Numbered from the stretch's first letter, positions 34,118 to 43,835 are shown. The stretch is 64,000 nt of DNA from Holophagaceae bacterium (GCA_016710635.1 JADJVL010000003.1:1-64000), one strand, 5' to 3'. Notes: generated from the sequence alone by a model not told the origin. Translations and numbers: made by a program.

Positions 34118-36088
34118 TCAGGGTGCCCCGGGCTTGAAGCTCCCGAACTCCTCCAGGAAAAGCTTCCACTGGTTGCGGTCCCGCTTCTGCAGCTTGACGC
34201 CTTCCTCCCGGGCCTCGAACCCGTAGCGCGCCTTGCGGCGGTCCAGGTCCAGGCTCAGATCGAGGGTGCCGGGCCCGGCCTTGGCTTCGCTCCGGGCCAT
34301 CCGGAGGGGCGTCTCCAGCTGGTTCGACGCCTTCACGGGGGCGAAGGCGCCGGGCACCGCCAGGTGGGCCTTGAAGGACCAGTGGGTCACGAGGCCCATC
34401 CAGACGGGATAGCGCCGGGCTTCGCCGGGCTTCTGGATCAGGTCCGCCGAGCCCGGGACCCCGTAGGGGCGCAGCACGAACTCCGAGCCCTCCCGGCGGA
34501 ACCAGTCCGGGTGCTCCACCCGCACGCGCACCTTGAAGGGCACGCCCAGGGCCAGCGGATCCCCGGCCTCCTCCACCTTGAAGCTGCCATTGGGAGGCAG
34601 GTCGAGCACCGCCTGGACCGCGGAGTCGAGGGCGGGCCGGCCGCCCTGGAGCAGGGCGGACCTGAGACTGAGGTGGTCGGCGTCCTCCAGGATCGTCAGG
34701 GTGCCCACCAGACGGCCCGCCGCCTGGATGCTCCCATCCAGCACCAGGGCGGTGCCGGGACGCTCGATGGCGGCCTGGGGCACTGCGGCCCAGAAGCCAC
34801 CGTCGCCGGTGCACACGAAGACTTTCCGGCCTTCGTGACCGGCGTGAAGGCGGCCCAGGGGCGTGGTGCGGGAGGTGGGATCCACGAGCAGGAAGCGGCC
34901 CTTGGGGGTCTCGACCTCCGCCGGCAGCCCGAGGGTGGCGGGCAGGCGGATGGCGGTGATGACGTGGTTGAACGCGAAGGGGTTGACGGGCTCGCCCTCC
35001 TCCAGTTCCCCGTCCCCGATCAGGGCCAGGGCCGGGAAGGCCTCGAAGCCCAGCTGCCGCACGCCGGCGATGAGGCAGACGGAAAGATCCTTGCAGTCGC
35101 CGAGGCGCCGGCGGTGGACCTCCTGCGCCGCTTCGGGAATCCAGCCCCGCTCCGGCGAAAGGTAGACCTGCCGGTATCGCAGCTCCCGGGCCATCCAGGC
35201 CACCAGGGCCGCGAGTCCGGGCTGGCCGCCCTGGGCCTGGAAGCCTGTGGGCAGGCTCGGGGCGCACTTGGCCATGTAGACGCCGTGGAACCAGGTGGCC
35301 AGCGTGTCCCAGGTGGCGACGCTCGGGGCCGAGGCCAGGGCCGGATCCAGGAAGGCCACCGAGACCTGGGGGAGCACATTGCGCCAGGGCGGCACGGCGC
35401 CTTCCTTCTGGGGCAGGCCAGGCACATTCGCGATGCGGACGCTCTGTCCGGGCAGGATCTCCGCCTGGGCGATCCAGGGCTCGAAGTGGCGCGTGGTGAT
35501 GCGGGTCTCCACGGCCTTGAGGTCGGTGAACCAGCCCTCCTTCTTGGCGAGGGTGAGCTCCCACCGGCGGATGGGGTAGGCCTCCATGACGAGGTCCATG
35601 GCGACGGCCCCGAGGGGATGCCGGATCACCTCCTGGGACTCGAAGGCCACGAAGCTGCCGCGGACCACCCGGTTGAGGACGGCCCCGGTCAGCAGGCCCG
35701 TGGAGAGCTCGCTCCCCGAGTCGGAATCCACGGTGACGATCTCGTCCTGGTCCAGCTTCACCAGTTCGCCGTCGGGGCGCAGGTTCCAGCCCTTCAGCTT
35801 CTTGACCCGGCTGGCCTTGCCTCCCAGGCCATGGATGGCGTGGACGCCGGCCTCGGTGCCCTTCTCCGTCAGCACCTGCACCAGGCGCTGGTGGCGCTTG
35901 CGGATCTCGCCCACGCCGGCGTAGGCGATCTCCGTGCGTTCCAGCAGCACCCAGGCTTCCGCCCCGGCGGGCGGCGTCTCCTTCGCGGCCTCCTGGGCGG
36001 CGGCGCGGGCCCAGTCCGGCAGCCTGCCGAAGTCCTGGGCGCCGAGGACGGCGCCAGTGGCGAGCAGGAGGAGGAGCGCGGGGCGCAT
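34118..36088 (-). CDS. DUF3857/transglutaminase-like secreted protein
   Basis: 656 residues from the ATG at 36088, which overlaps the stop of the upstream gene by 1 bp. It has a signal peptide (ALLLLLATGAVLGAQ) and an N-terminal DUF3857-type beta-sandwich. A transglutaminase core follows with a plausible Cys-His-Asp triad: Cys in RRLGDCKDLSVCL, His in AFNHVITAI, Asp in LLVDPTS. Exported transglutaminase-like proteins of this type act in the periplasm, possibly as proteases or cross-linkers; the substrate is unknown. Cotranscribed with a second DUF3857 protein that has lost the catalytic core. Confidence 0.8.
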   Translation of the reverse strand: MRPALLLLLATGAVLGAQDFGRLPDWARAAAQEAAKETPPAGAEAWVLLERTEIAYAGVGEIRKRHQRLVQVLTEKGTEAGVHAIHGLGGKASRVKKLKGWNLRPDGELVKLDQDEIVTVDSDSGSELSTGLLTGAVLNRVVRGSFVAFESQEVIRHPLGAVAMDLVMEAYPIRRWELTLAKKEGWFTDLKAVETRITTRHFEPWIAQAEILPGQSVRIANVPGLPQKEGAVPPWRNVLPQVSVAFLDPALASAPSVATWDTLATWFHGVYMAKCAPSLPTGFQAQGGQPGLAALVAWMARELRYRQVYLSPERGWIPEAAQEVHRRRLGDCKDLSVCLIAGVRQLGFEAFPALALIGDGELEEGEPVNPFAFNHVITAIRLPATLGLPAEVETPKGRFLLVDPTSRTTPLGRLHAGHEGRKVFVCTGDGGFWAAVPQAAIERPGTALVLDGSIQAAGRLVGTLTILEDADHLSLRSALLQGGRPALDSAVQAVLDLPPNGSFKVEEAGDPLALGVPFKVRVRVEHPDWFRREGSEFVLRPYGVPGSADLIQKPGEARRYPVWMGLVTHWSFKAHLAVPGAFAPVKASNQLETPLRMARSEAKAGPGTLDLSLDLDRRKARYGFEAREEGVKLQKRDRNQWKLFLEEFGSFKPGAP

Positions 36089-38049
36089 CACTGCTTCTCC
36101 AGGATGAGGATGCGGTCGCCGGCCTCCCGGACCCACCCCAGGAACTCCTTGAAGGTGGGATAGCTCGTCGGCCGGGCCATGGCCACTTCCACGTCCACCC
36201 GCATCACGACGGTGACGGTCTGGACGCCGCCTTCGTCCTTCGTCGCCGCGGTCCAGGCCACCCGGCCGAAACCGTTGCGCTGCTGGAAGGGCTGGACCGG
36301 CGCGAGGGCGTAGCCCTTGGGGATCTTGAAGGTGCACTTGGCCAGCTGGACGCGGGGATAGGGCAGGACGATGTTTTCCGTCCGCTCCGGCGGGAACTCG
36401 CTGGGGATGGCGATGGCGCTGCCCACGCCGGGGAAGGGCAGGACTTCGCGGCGGCGGCCCGCCGGCCGCTCGATGCGCCCTTCCACGCGCCAGCCGAAGT
36501 CCTCCTTCGCGCTGGTGACGTTGAAGACCTCAGCCTTGGTGACGGCGTAGGCCCGGGAGATGCCCTCCATGCGCTCCTTCAGCTTGCGCTGCTGCTCCGA
36601 GGCCTCCAGGGCCAGGAACTGACGGCGCTCGCTGAATTCGGGGAAGCCCGCGAACTCGGCCTTCAGGGTGAACAGGTCCTCGTCCTCCTGCAGGTCCAGG
36701 GTGGTGGTGTAGCGGCGCTGGTTGAAGAGGGCGGGCTGGATGGGCACGGTGATCTGCCGGGCCTTCCAGGTCGCCGTATCGACCTCAAGGGCGGGCACGC
36801 CCTGGTAGTCGGGGATCACCAGTCCCGGGGTGGCGAAGCGGAGGCTGGGATCCAGGACCAGTTGCGCCTTCCCCTCCTCGGGGATGCCGATGAGGATGTC
36901 GCCGAACTGCTGGAAGTCCTTCGCCTGGTAGTTGAAGATGCGCGCGTCCCGGTCCACCACCAGCAGCAGCCTGGGCTTGACGCCAAGATCCTTCAGCAGG
37001 TGGTAGTAGAGCACCAGCATGCCGAAGCCGCTGGTCCCCTTCCGCTTCACCGCGCCCCGCAGGTCGTGGGTCTCGATCTTCTCCTCCAGGGCGTCCTTGC
37101 CCATGGCGGTGCGCTCGGCGAAGGAGAGGGCCCCGTAGTTCGTCACCCGCTGATCCAGCCGCGTCAGCAGTTCCGAGGCCTGGGCCTGGGGCGTCAGGGG
37201 CAGGCCCTGGCCGATGTCCGCCAGGAAGGCCTTGTAGTCGCCGCCCTTGGTGACGTTCTCTTCGAAGAAGAGCTTCAGGCCCTGCTCGGCGTAGGCGTCC
37301 CAGTACTGCACGTGCCCGAGGCTCGCGGCATAGCGCAGGGAGTCCGGCGTCTGGTAAAGGGACATGGCCGGCGCCTTCCGGGCCGGGGTGAGGCAGTAGG
37401 GGACCTCCTCCTCCGCCGGCAGGTTGGTCCAGGTGAAGGTCTTGAAGCCGGACTTCTCGCCGGCCACGGCCTCCTGGCCCGGGTACTGCTCCAGGTTCCA
37501 GGACAGGGGGAACTGGTAGGGCAGCTCCACCATCAGCTTGCGGGTCGGATAGGTGTTGATGAGCCGCCACCGCGCGCCGGGACGGAAGCTGCGGAACCCC
37601 TCGTCCACGAAGTTCTGCCGCACCGTCCACTTCAGGTCCACCACGCAGTCCGCGGTCACCCCGGGGGCCACCACCTTCACCCGCTCTTCCTTCGCGTCGC
37701 CCAGGGAGACGGCGGTCTTCTTCTGGAAGTCCTTGGCGGAGGCGTAGGGCAGGACCTTGCCGTCGGGGTAGACCGTGCGTCCGCTGAAGTTCTCCACATT
37801 GCTGGGGAAGGCCCCGAACTCGGCGCCGGCCTTGCCCGCCTCGCTGAGGATGCGAACCCGGTAGGTGTAGGTGACGCCGTAGCGCTCGATGCGGATGCGC
37901 TCCTCCAGCACCACCGCGCCCTTGATGCCCTTGGCGGGATCCTCCTTCATGGCCCAGACGTCCGCGGGCAGGGGCGGCCAGTCCTCGCCGCGGGCGGCGG
38001 CGGGAAGGACTGCGGCGGCCATGAGCGCGGCGGTGCGGATCGTTTTCAT
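36088..38049 (-). CDS. DUF3857 protein with degenerate transglutaminase core
   Basis: 653 residues with signal peptide (MKTIRTAALMAAAVLPAAARG). The N-terminal DUF3857 domain (GAVVLEERIRIERYGVTYTYRVRILSE) resembles that of the downstream partner. The region aligned with the transglutaminase nucleophile reads GTSGFGMLVLYYHLLKDLG, so the catalytic Cys is replaced. It is likely a structural or binding partner of the adjacent active-looking paralogue. Stop and start overlap, indicating co-translation. No function is known for such pairs. Confidence 0.8.
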   Translation of the reverse strand: MKTIRTAALMAAAVLPAAARGEDWPPLPADVWAMKEDPAKGIKGAVVLEERIRIERYGVTYTYRVRILSEAGKAGAEFGAFPSNVENFSGRTVYPDGKVLPYASAKDFQKKTAVSLGDAKEERVKVVAPGVTADCVVDLKWTVRQNFVDEGFRSFRPGARWRLINTYPTRKLMVELPYQFPLSWNLEQYPGQEAVAGEKSGFKTFTWTNLPAEEEVPYCLTPARKAPAMSLYQTPDSLRYAASLGHVQYWDAYAEQGLKLFFEENVTKGGDYKAFLADIGQGLPLTPQAQASELLTRLDQRVTNYGALSFAERTAMGKDALEEKIETHDLRGAVKRKGTSGFGMLVLYYHLLKDLGVKPRLLLVVDRDARIFNYQAKDFQQFGDILIGIPEEGKAQLVLDPSLRFATPGLVIPDYQGVPALEVDTATWKARQITVPIQPALFNQRRYTTTLDLQEDEDLFTLKAEFAGFPEFSERRQFLALEASEQQRKLKERMEGISRAYAVTKAEVFNVTSAKEDFGWRVEGRIERPAGRRREVLPFPGVGSAIAIPSEFPPERTENIVLPYPRVQLAKCTFKIPKGYALAPVQPFQQRNGFGRVAWTAATKDEGGVQTVTVVMRVDVEVAMARPTSYPTFKEFLGWVREAGDRILILEKQ

Positions 38050-38198
38050 CGGGAACTCCAGGAACAGGGCTGGTCTTCCCTCAGCCTCGCCCGCTCCGGG
38101 GAGGCGCCAGGGTCCAGCGGTCCGCCGGGAAAAGCGTAGCGCCGGGCGGGGGTGAGGCCGGTCACTTGGACCGTCGGGAGTCGGGCGTGAAGGATGTG

Positions 38199-38220
38199 GT
38201 CCCGGCAGGCGCGCCGGGAC
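38199..38220 (-). terminator. Hairpin after glyS, possible terminator
   Basis: A perfect 8-bp stem GTCCCGGC/GCCGGGAC with a 6-nt loop begins 4 bp beyond the glyS stop on the minus strand. No T-run follows, so it may attenuate rather than terminate before the DUF3857 genes. Confidence 0.35.
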
Positions 38221-38223
38221 GCG

Positions 38224-40340
38224 CTATTGCCACTGGGAGAAATCCGCCACCCGGAGGAACAGGGTGCGCAGTCGGTGCAGGAGGCTCAGCCGGGCGGACC
38301 GCAGGGCCGCGTCCTCGCACTTCACCATGACGGCGGTGAAGAAGGCTTCCAGCGGCGCCGCCAGTTCGGCGAGAGCCCCCAGGAGCTGGCGCATGTCCGT
38401 CGTACCCTCCAGGGCGGCGAGTCGGGCGGCCAGGGCCTTTTCCTCGTCCTGCTGGAGCAGGTCCGGGTTGAAGGCTTCGGAGGGGGCTTCGTCCTTGAGG
38501 ATGTTGGCGATGCGCTTGACGCTCTGGGCCAGGCTGGCGAAGCGGGCATCCTCGGCAAAGCCCGACAGGGCCTCGCACCGGGCCTTGAGGTCCACCAAGT
38601 CGGACCAGCCCGTGGCGAGGGCCGCCCGGCGCACGGGGCCGGCGTAGCCGGCCTGCTCCAGCTGGTAGGCGACCCGGTCGCGGAAGAAGGCTTCCAGCGC
38701 CTGCATCGTTTCCGCATCCGGCTTCGTCGCCTTGGTTCCCACCACCATCTGGGCCTGCCGGCAGAGGCCGAGGAGGTCCCCGCCCCAGCCCCGTTCCCAC
38801 AGGATGCGCACCACGCCCATGCCCGCCCGGCGCAGGGCCAGGGGGTCCTTGGAGCCGCTGGGGATGATGCCCACGGCGAAGCAGCCCACCACCGTGTCCA
38901 GCTTGTCCACCAGGGAGAGCAGGCAGCCTTCGGCGGTGGAAGGCAGGCCGTCCTCGGCGCCCGCCGGGCGGTAGTGCTCCTTCACGGCCTTCCACACGGC
39001 CTCGGGCTCGCCTTCGCGGCGCAGGTACTCGCCGCCCATGACGCCCTGCAGCTCCGGGAACTCGCCCACCATCAGGGTGCGCAGGTCGCACTTGGCGAGA
39101 CGCGCGGCCTCCCGGGCGTGGCCGGGGGAAAGGCCGAAGAGGGGCGCCAGCTCGGAGGCCAGCTCCACCATGCGCTCGCCCTTCTGGAAGTAGGAGCCGA
39201 GCTCCCGCTGGAAGGTCAGGGCCTGCAGCTTCTCCAGCCGCGCCTCGAGCCGGGTCTTGCAGTCCTCGGCGAAGAAGAAGCGCGCGTCATAGAGCCGCGC
39301 CTTCAGCACCCACTCGTTGCCTCCGGCCACGAGCTTCTCGGCTTCGCTGCCTGGCTCGATGGGCCGGTTCGCCGCCGAGAGGAAGAAGGGGAGCAGTCCG
39401 CCCTGGGCGTCCTCGACGCAGAAGGATTTCTGGTGCTCCTTCAGGGAGGTGATGAGGACCTCCTTCGGCAGTTCGAGGAACTCCTTCGGGAAGGCCCCCC
39501 GGACGATGGTGGGGAATTCGACGATCTCGGCGAGGGTGTCGAGGAGCTCCTCGTCCATCACCACCGTGCCGCCGATTTCAGAAGCCAGGGCGTGGAGCTG
39601 GACCTCCATGCGGGCGCGGCGTTCAAGGAAATGGACCACGACACCAGCCGCTTCCATGGACGCCTCGTACGCTTCCGGTGACGCCACAGCCACCGGCGCG
39701 GGATTCGCGCGGTGGTGGAGGCGATGACCCCAAGTCGTGCCAGTGGTCCTTACACCGTCCACGCTGAACTCCACGACATCCGATCCGAGAAGGCAGAGCA
39801 CGTTGCGGATAGGCCGCACGAATTCGAAATCGGACTTGCCCCAGCGCATGGCCTTGGGCACGTGCAGGGACGCGACGAGTCCCGGCAAAGTTTCTGCCAG
39901 GAGTTCCTTGGTGGGGCGGCCCCGCTTCGTTATGGTCACTACCGCGCAGGGCTCCTTCTTGCCCGCGGGCTGCTCGAAGCGCACGGCGGCGAAGTCCACG
40001 CCCCACTTTTCGGCGAACTTCAGGCCCGTCTGGGTGGGCTTGCCATCGGCGTCCAAACACATTTTCTGGGGTGGGCCGACCTGGGTCTCGGTCTGGTCGG
40101 GCTGCTGCACCAGGTAATTCAATCCCCACCAAGCCAGCTTCCTCGGTGAATAGAGATGGGCGCTATGGGTTGTGCACGGAGCTTCGGGGTTCTTCTCGTC
40201 GTGAGGGATGGCGATGCCCACCTGGCTCCTGCAGCCATGGCGAACAGCTTTGTACCGAATTCGTCGGTGAGTTGCTTGAGAAAGCGCGCCGGGATTTCTT
40301 CGCAGTGAAGCTCGAGGATAAAACTTTGGGTCTCGCTCAT
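38224..40340 (-). CDS. glyS: Glycine--tRNA ligase beta subunit, frameshifted near its N-terminus in this sequence
   Basis: Start ATG at 40340 overlaps the glyQ stop (ATGA). The first about 40 residues (MSETQSFILELHCEEIPARFLKQL...LFAMAAGA) are in one frame and the rest (VGIAIPHDEKNPEAPC...YSPRKLAWW, then QTETQVGPP) in another. The break is at about 40213-40228 and one base appears missing. Restored length is about 705 residues, normal for GlyS. Family marks: FVRPIRNVLCLLGSD, FCVEDAQGGLLPFFLSAANRP and the C-terminal anticodon-binding region ending in VMVKCEDAALRSARLSLLH. The subunit binds tRNA-Gly in the alpha2beta2 enzyme and is essential where no other GlyRS exists, so the break is probably a sequence error. 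Confidence 0.9.
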
Positions 40341-41248
40341 TTCGCCACCTCCGCGCTGGCGGCGGCATCCGTGGGCGCGCCCTCCTCGTGCTCGAGATAC
40401 GCCTTGGCGCAGCCACAGGCCAGATCCCGGACGCGCTTGATGACGCCGGGGCGCTCGGTGGTGCTCACGGCGCCTCTCGCGTCCAGCACGTTGAAGGTAT
40501 GGCTCATCTTGAGGGCCTGCTCGTAGGCGCTGAGGAAGTGGCCGTGGGTCTTGAGGAGCCTCCAGCCCTCCTTCTCGAAGTCCTCGAAGAGGCGGCGGTG
40601 CAGGTCGAGGTCCGCGTGCTCGAAGCTGTAGGCGCTGAGTTCGAATTCCTCCCGCTGGCGCATCTGGCCGTAGGTGACGGGGAAGACGCCCTCGTCGGTC
40701 TTCACCTCGCCGTAGGTGAGGTCGAAGATGTTGTCGTAGCCGCCCAGGAACATGCAGATGCGCTCGATGCCGTAGGTCAGCTCGGCGCTCACGGGCCGGC
40801 AGTCCAGGCCGCCCACCTGCTGGAAGTAGGTGAACTGGCTGATCTCCATCCCGTCCAGCACCACCTGCCAGCCCACGCCCCAGGCGCCCAGCGTCGGCGA
40901 TTCCCAGTTGTCCTCCTCGAAGCGCAGGTCGTGCTTGGAGAGGTCGATGCCGAGCGCCTCCAGGCTCTCGATGTAGAGGTCCTGCACCCTGGCGGGCGAG
41001 GGCTTGAGGATCACCTGGAACTGGAGGTGCTTGTAGACCCGGAAGGGGTTCTCGCCGTAGCGGCCGTCGGCGGGACGGCGGCTGGGCTCCACGTAGGCCA
41101 CGTTCCAGGGCTTCTTCCCCAGGGCGCCGAAAAAGGTCAGCGGGTTCATGGTGCCCGCGCCCTTCTCCAGGTCGTAGGGCTGGCCCACGAGACAGCCGCG
41201 GTCGGCCCAGAAACGCTGGAGGCGGAGAATCAGTTCTTGGATGTGCAT
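40337..41248 (-). CDS. glyQ: Glycine--tRNA ligase alpha subunit
   Basis: 303 residues, the usual length. Very conserved blocks are present: IQELILRLQRFWADRGC, QPYDLEKGAGTMNPLTFFGALG, WNVAYVEPSRRPADGRYGENP, FEEDNWESPTLGAWGVGWQVVLDGMEI and ELTYGIERICMFL. This subunit carries the class II active site that adenylates glycine. First gene of the glyQS operon, with a sigma-70-like promoter just upstream. Confidence 0.97.
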   Translation of the reverse strand: MHIQELILRLQRFWADRGCLVGQPYDLEKGAGTMNPLTFFGALGKKPWNVAYVEPSRRPADGRYGENPFRVYKHLQFQVILKPSPARVQDLYIESLEALGIDLSKHDLRFEEDNWESPTLGAWGVGWQVVLDGMEISQFTYFQQVGGLDCRPVSAELTYGIERICMFLGGYDNIFDLTYGEVKTDEGVFPVTYGQMRQREEFELSAYSFEHADLDLHRRLFEDFEKEGWRLLKTHGHFLSAYEQALKMSHTFNVLDARGAVSTTERPGVIKRVRDLACGCAKAYLEHEEGAPTDAAASAEVAK

Positions 41249-41269
41249 GGGAATCCGCGAAAAACCTTG

Positions 41270-41298
41270 ATTTTAGCGGGTTTCGGCCATTTCCGGAA
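41270..41298 (-). promoter_or_regulatory. Candidate sigma-70 promoter of glyQS
   Basis: On the minus strand TTCCGG (41298-41293) is followed by a 17-bp spacer and TAAAAT (41275-41270), about 22 bp before the glyQ start. The -10 box is one base from consensus; the -35 box is weak. Confidence 0.45.
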
Positions 41299-41313
41299 TC
41301 GTAGAGTGGAGGC

Positions 41314-42018
41314 ATGCCCGCGGCCCTCCTCGTCTCCCTCGCCCTGATCACCGCGCCCACCGCCCGCCCCGTGCCGGCGGACCCGGCGGCGAAGCTGCGA
41401 TCCCTGCTGGGCGTGCCCTACATGGACGACGGCGTGACCGACGCCCGGGGCCGCATGGTCACCTTCCGTCATCCCGGCGAGGTGCGGCCCGCCCCCGGTC
41501 TCAACTGCTCCGGTTTCGTGGCGGAGGCGGCCCGGCGCCTGCTGGGCTTCCGCGGCTCCCCGGGGGACGCCGCCCGGGACCGGCGCGGGGACAGCGGCCC
41601 GGGGGCGCCGGACGGCGAAGACTGGGACTTCGGCTACGACCTGGTGCTGAACCTGAGCGAAGGACATGCAGGCCGCTGGCTCACCGCCGAGGGCCCGATG
41701 GGCACGGACACCCCCGCGCGGAGCCTGAAGGGCTGGCCCGCCCGGGACCGGCAAGCCTGGCGGCGGGGCCTGGCGGACCTGGATCTTGCCCACCCCGGGC
41801 TCGTGGCCTTCTCCCGCACCGAAGTCGACGGCCGGCTGCGCTTCCATCACGTGGCGGTGGTGACGAAGGATGCCGCTGGCCACGCCTGGCTGTGGCACAC
41901 CCTGCCCCATGGCAGCGTCCACCGTCTCGACCTGGACTCGGAGGCCGGCTTCGCCCGGCTCTGCACCATGTTCGGGCCCGCCGTGCGGGTGGTGGTGCGG
42001 GTGGCGGAGCCCGTCTGA
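41314..42018 (+). CDS. Exported NlpC/P60-like cysteine hydrolase
   Basis: 234 residues. A signal peptide (LLVSLALITAPTARPVPA) precedes a papain-like core. The nucleophile is in LNCSGFVAEAARRLLG at about residue 66 and the histidine in FHHVAVVTKD near residue 187, with a further WLWHTLPHG. Such proteins cleave peptidoglycan stem peptides or related amide bonds in the periplasm. The insertion between Cys and His is larger than in standard NlpC/P60 domains. TAGAGT lies 6 nt upstream of the start. A sigma-54-like promoter follows its stop directly. Confidence 0.65.
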   Translation: MPAALLVSLALITAPTARPVPADPAAKLRSLLGVPYMDDGVTDARGRMVTFRHPGEVRPAPGLNCSGFVAEAARRLLGFRGSPGDAARDRRGDSGPGAPDGEDWDFGYDLVLNLSEGHAGRWLTAEGPMGTDTPARSLKGWPARDRQAWRRGLADLDLAHPGLVAFSRTEVDGRLRFHHVAVVTKDAAGHAWLWHTLPHGSVHRLDLDSEAGFARLCTMFGPAVRVVVRVAEPV

Positions 42019-42020
42019 AC

Positions 42021-42036
42021 TGGCACCACACTGGCT
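42021..42036 (+). promoter_or_regulatory. Candidate sigma-54 (-24/-12) promoter of the polysaccharide locus
   Basis: TGGCACC, four bases, TGGCT with GG and GC exactly 10 bp apart; one mismatch in each half from TGGCAYG-N4-TTGCW. It lies 122 bp before the wza start, leaving room for a leader. The canonical sigma-54 activator in this window (21259) is a possible regulator. Confidence 0.5.
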
Positions 42037-42157
42037 ACTTCATCCCGCCGACTCCCACTGGTCACGGAGCTGACAGGTGTGTTGAGTTTCCAGCTAAAGT
42101 GAATGAAGTCTTTCGCAAGTTGAAGCCTCCCCCCTCGGACCCCTGCAGGAGATCCCC

Positions 42158-43315
42158 GTGTTCAATCCTGTGCTCCAGACCCTGCCCGCCCCTGGCCCCC
42201 TGCCCAGCCTCCAATCCCGCGCCGGACGGATCCTGTCCGTCGCCGTGGCGACCCTCTTGCTCGGCGCCTGCACCGCCCCGGGCATGAAGCTGGACCTGAG
42301 CGCGGGGAGCAAGCCCACCCGCGAGCGCATCGACGGCGTCAACGTCACCTTGCGGCCCCTCAACGCCCAGACCATCCAGGCCCTCGGCCCCCGTCCCTTC
42401 CGCACGGAGGAGCTGGAGCCCCTCCTCGCCGAAAAGCCCGCCCCCTACCTCATCGGCCCCCAGGACGTCCTCCTGGTCACCGTCTGGGAGCACCCGGAGA
42501 TCACCCAGCCCCTGGGCCAGTTCCGCTCCGACGCCGCCACGGGCCAGGTGGTGGACGAGGACGGCAACATCTTCTTCCCCTACGTCGGCATGCTGCCGGT
42601 GAAGGGGTTCACCACCTCCCAGGTGCGGATGAAGCTCTACACCCAGCTCTCCCGGGTCCTGAAGAATCCCCAGATCGACGTAAAGATCACCGCCTTCCGC
42701 TCCCAGAAGGTCTTCATCGGCGGCGAGGTCAAACTGCCCGGGATCCAGAACGTCACGGACGTGCCCTTCACCCTTTCCGAAGCCATCAGCCGCGTCGGGG
42801 GATTCCAGCCCAACGCCGACGACAGCCGCCTCCTGCTGACCCGCGGGGACCGCACCTGGACCCTCAACTACCACGACATGATGGCGAGGAGCGGCCGCTA
42901 TGCCCAGCTCCTCCTGAAGGACGGAGACACCCTGAGGGTGCCCAGCCGGGAGGACGAGGCGGTCTACCTCATGGGCGAGCTGAAGGCCCCCCGGGCCATT
43001 CCCCTCTACCATGGCCGCGTGTCCCTGGCCCGCGCCCTGAGCGAAGCCGGGGGCATGGACTCCCTCACCGCCCACGCCAGCTCGGTCTACATTCTGCGAA
43101 GCGGCGGAGTCGAGAACGCCGTGGATGTGTACCACCTGGACGCCCGCCACCCCACGTCCCTCGTCATGGCGGAACGCTTCGACCTCCAGCCCCGGGACAT
43201 CGTCTACGTGGACGGCGGCACCCTGGTGCGCTGGAACCGCGTCCTCACCCTGCTCCTGCCCACCTTCTCCGCGGTGTCCCAGACCGGCGCCGACGTGAAG
43301 TACCTCTCCAAGTGA
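42158..43315 (+). CDS. wza: Polysaccharide export outer-membrane lipoprotein, Wza family
   Basis: 385 residues from a GTG at 42158 with AGGAG 5 nt upstream. A long n-region leads to the lipobox VATLLLGAC at about residue 35. Next come the poly_export domain (YLIGPQDVLLVTVWEHPEITQPLGQ, DEDGNIFFPYVGMLPVKGFTT) and two SLBB-like repeats (VFIGGEVKLPGIQNV and VYLMGELKAPRAIPLY), then a C-terminal segment resembling the Wza membrane-spanning helix. Wza octamers form the outer-membrane channel for capsule or exopolysaccharide. First gene of the wza-wzb-wzc set. Confidence 0.93.
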   Translation: MFNPVLQTLPAPGPLPSLQSRAGRILSVAVATLLLGACTAPGMKLDLSAGSKPTRERIDGVNVTLRPLNAQTIQALGPRPFRTEELEPLLAEKPAPYLIGPQDVLLVTVWEHPEITQPLGQFRSDAATGQVVDEDGNIFFPYVGMLPVKGFTTSQVRMKLYTQLSRVLKNPQIDVKITAFRSQKVFIGGEVKLPGIQNVTDVPFTLSEAISRVGGFQPNADDSRLLLTRGDRTWTLNYHDMMARSGRYAQLLLKDGDTLRVPSREDEAVYLMGELKAPRAIPLYHGRVSLARALSEAGGMDSLTAHASSVYILRSGGVENAVDVYHLDARHPTSLVMAERFDLQPRDIVYVDGGTLVRWNRVLTLLLPTFSAVSQTGADVKYLSK

Positions 43316-43358
43316 AGGTGAGCGCCGTGTCCGGGCCCCGCTCCACCCCGGTTCCCTG

Positions 43359-43835
43359 ATGGCCCAGCCCACGGCCCACTTCCACCGCATCCTGGTGCTC
43401 TGCGAAGGCAACTACTGCCGCAGCCCCATGGCCGAATGCCTGCTCCGGGAATCCCTGGGACCCAGCGTGGCCGTGGAATCCGCGGGCCTGGGCGCCCTGC
43501 ACGGGGCCTCCGCGGCGCCGGAGGCCCTGGAGCTCATGGCGGAGCGCGGGCACGACATCTCCGCCCACCGGGCCCGCCAGTTCACCCCCCAGCTGGCCCT
43601 CGCGTCGGACCTCATCCTGGTCATGGATCGCCGCCAGAAGGCCCGCTGCGAAGCTCTCGTCCCTTCCGCCCGGGGCCGGGTCTTCCTGCTGGGCCATTGG
43701 CTCACCGAGGACCGGCAGGAGATCGCCGATCCCTACCGCCGGGGCCCGGCAGCCTTCCGCGCCGCCCTCGCGCACATCGACCATTCCGTGACGGCGTGGC
43801 TGCCCAAACTCTTCCGCGCCCAGAGACCTGCATGA
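43359..43835 (+). CDS. wzb: Low-molecular-weight protein-tyrosine phosphatase, Wzb-like
   Basis: 158 residues. The active-site loop LCEGNYCRSPMAE (C-X5-R-S) is near residue 15, and the general-acid Asp is in IADPYRRGP near residue 128. Wzb-type enzymes dephosphorylate the C-terminal tyrosines of the Wzc kinase to cycle polysaccharide assembly. Position between wza and wzc fixes the role. The stop overlaps the wzc start. Confidence 0.93.
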   Translation: MAQPTAHFHRILVLCEGNYCRSPMAECLLRESLGPSVAVESAGLGALHGASAAPEALELMAERGHDISAHRARQFTPQLALASDLILVMDRRQKARCEALVPSARGRVFLLGHWLTEDRQEIADPYRRGPAAFRAALAHIDHSVTAWLPKLFRAQRPA

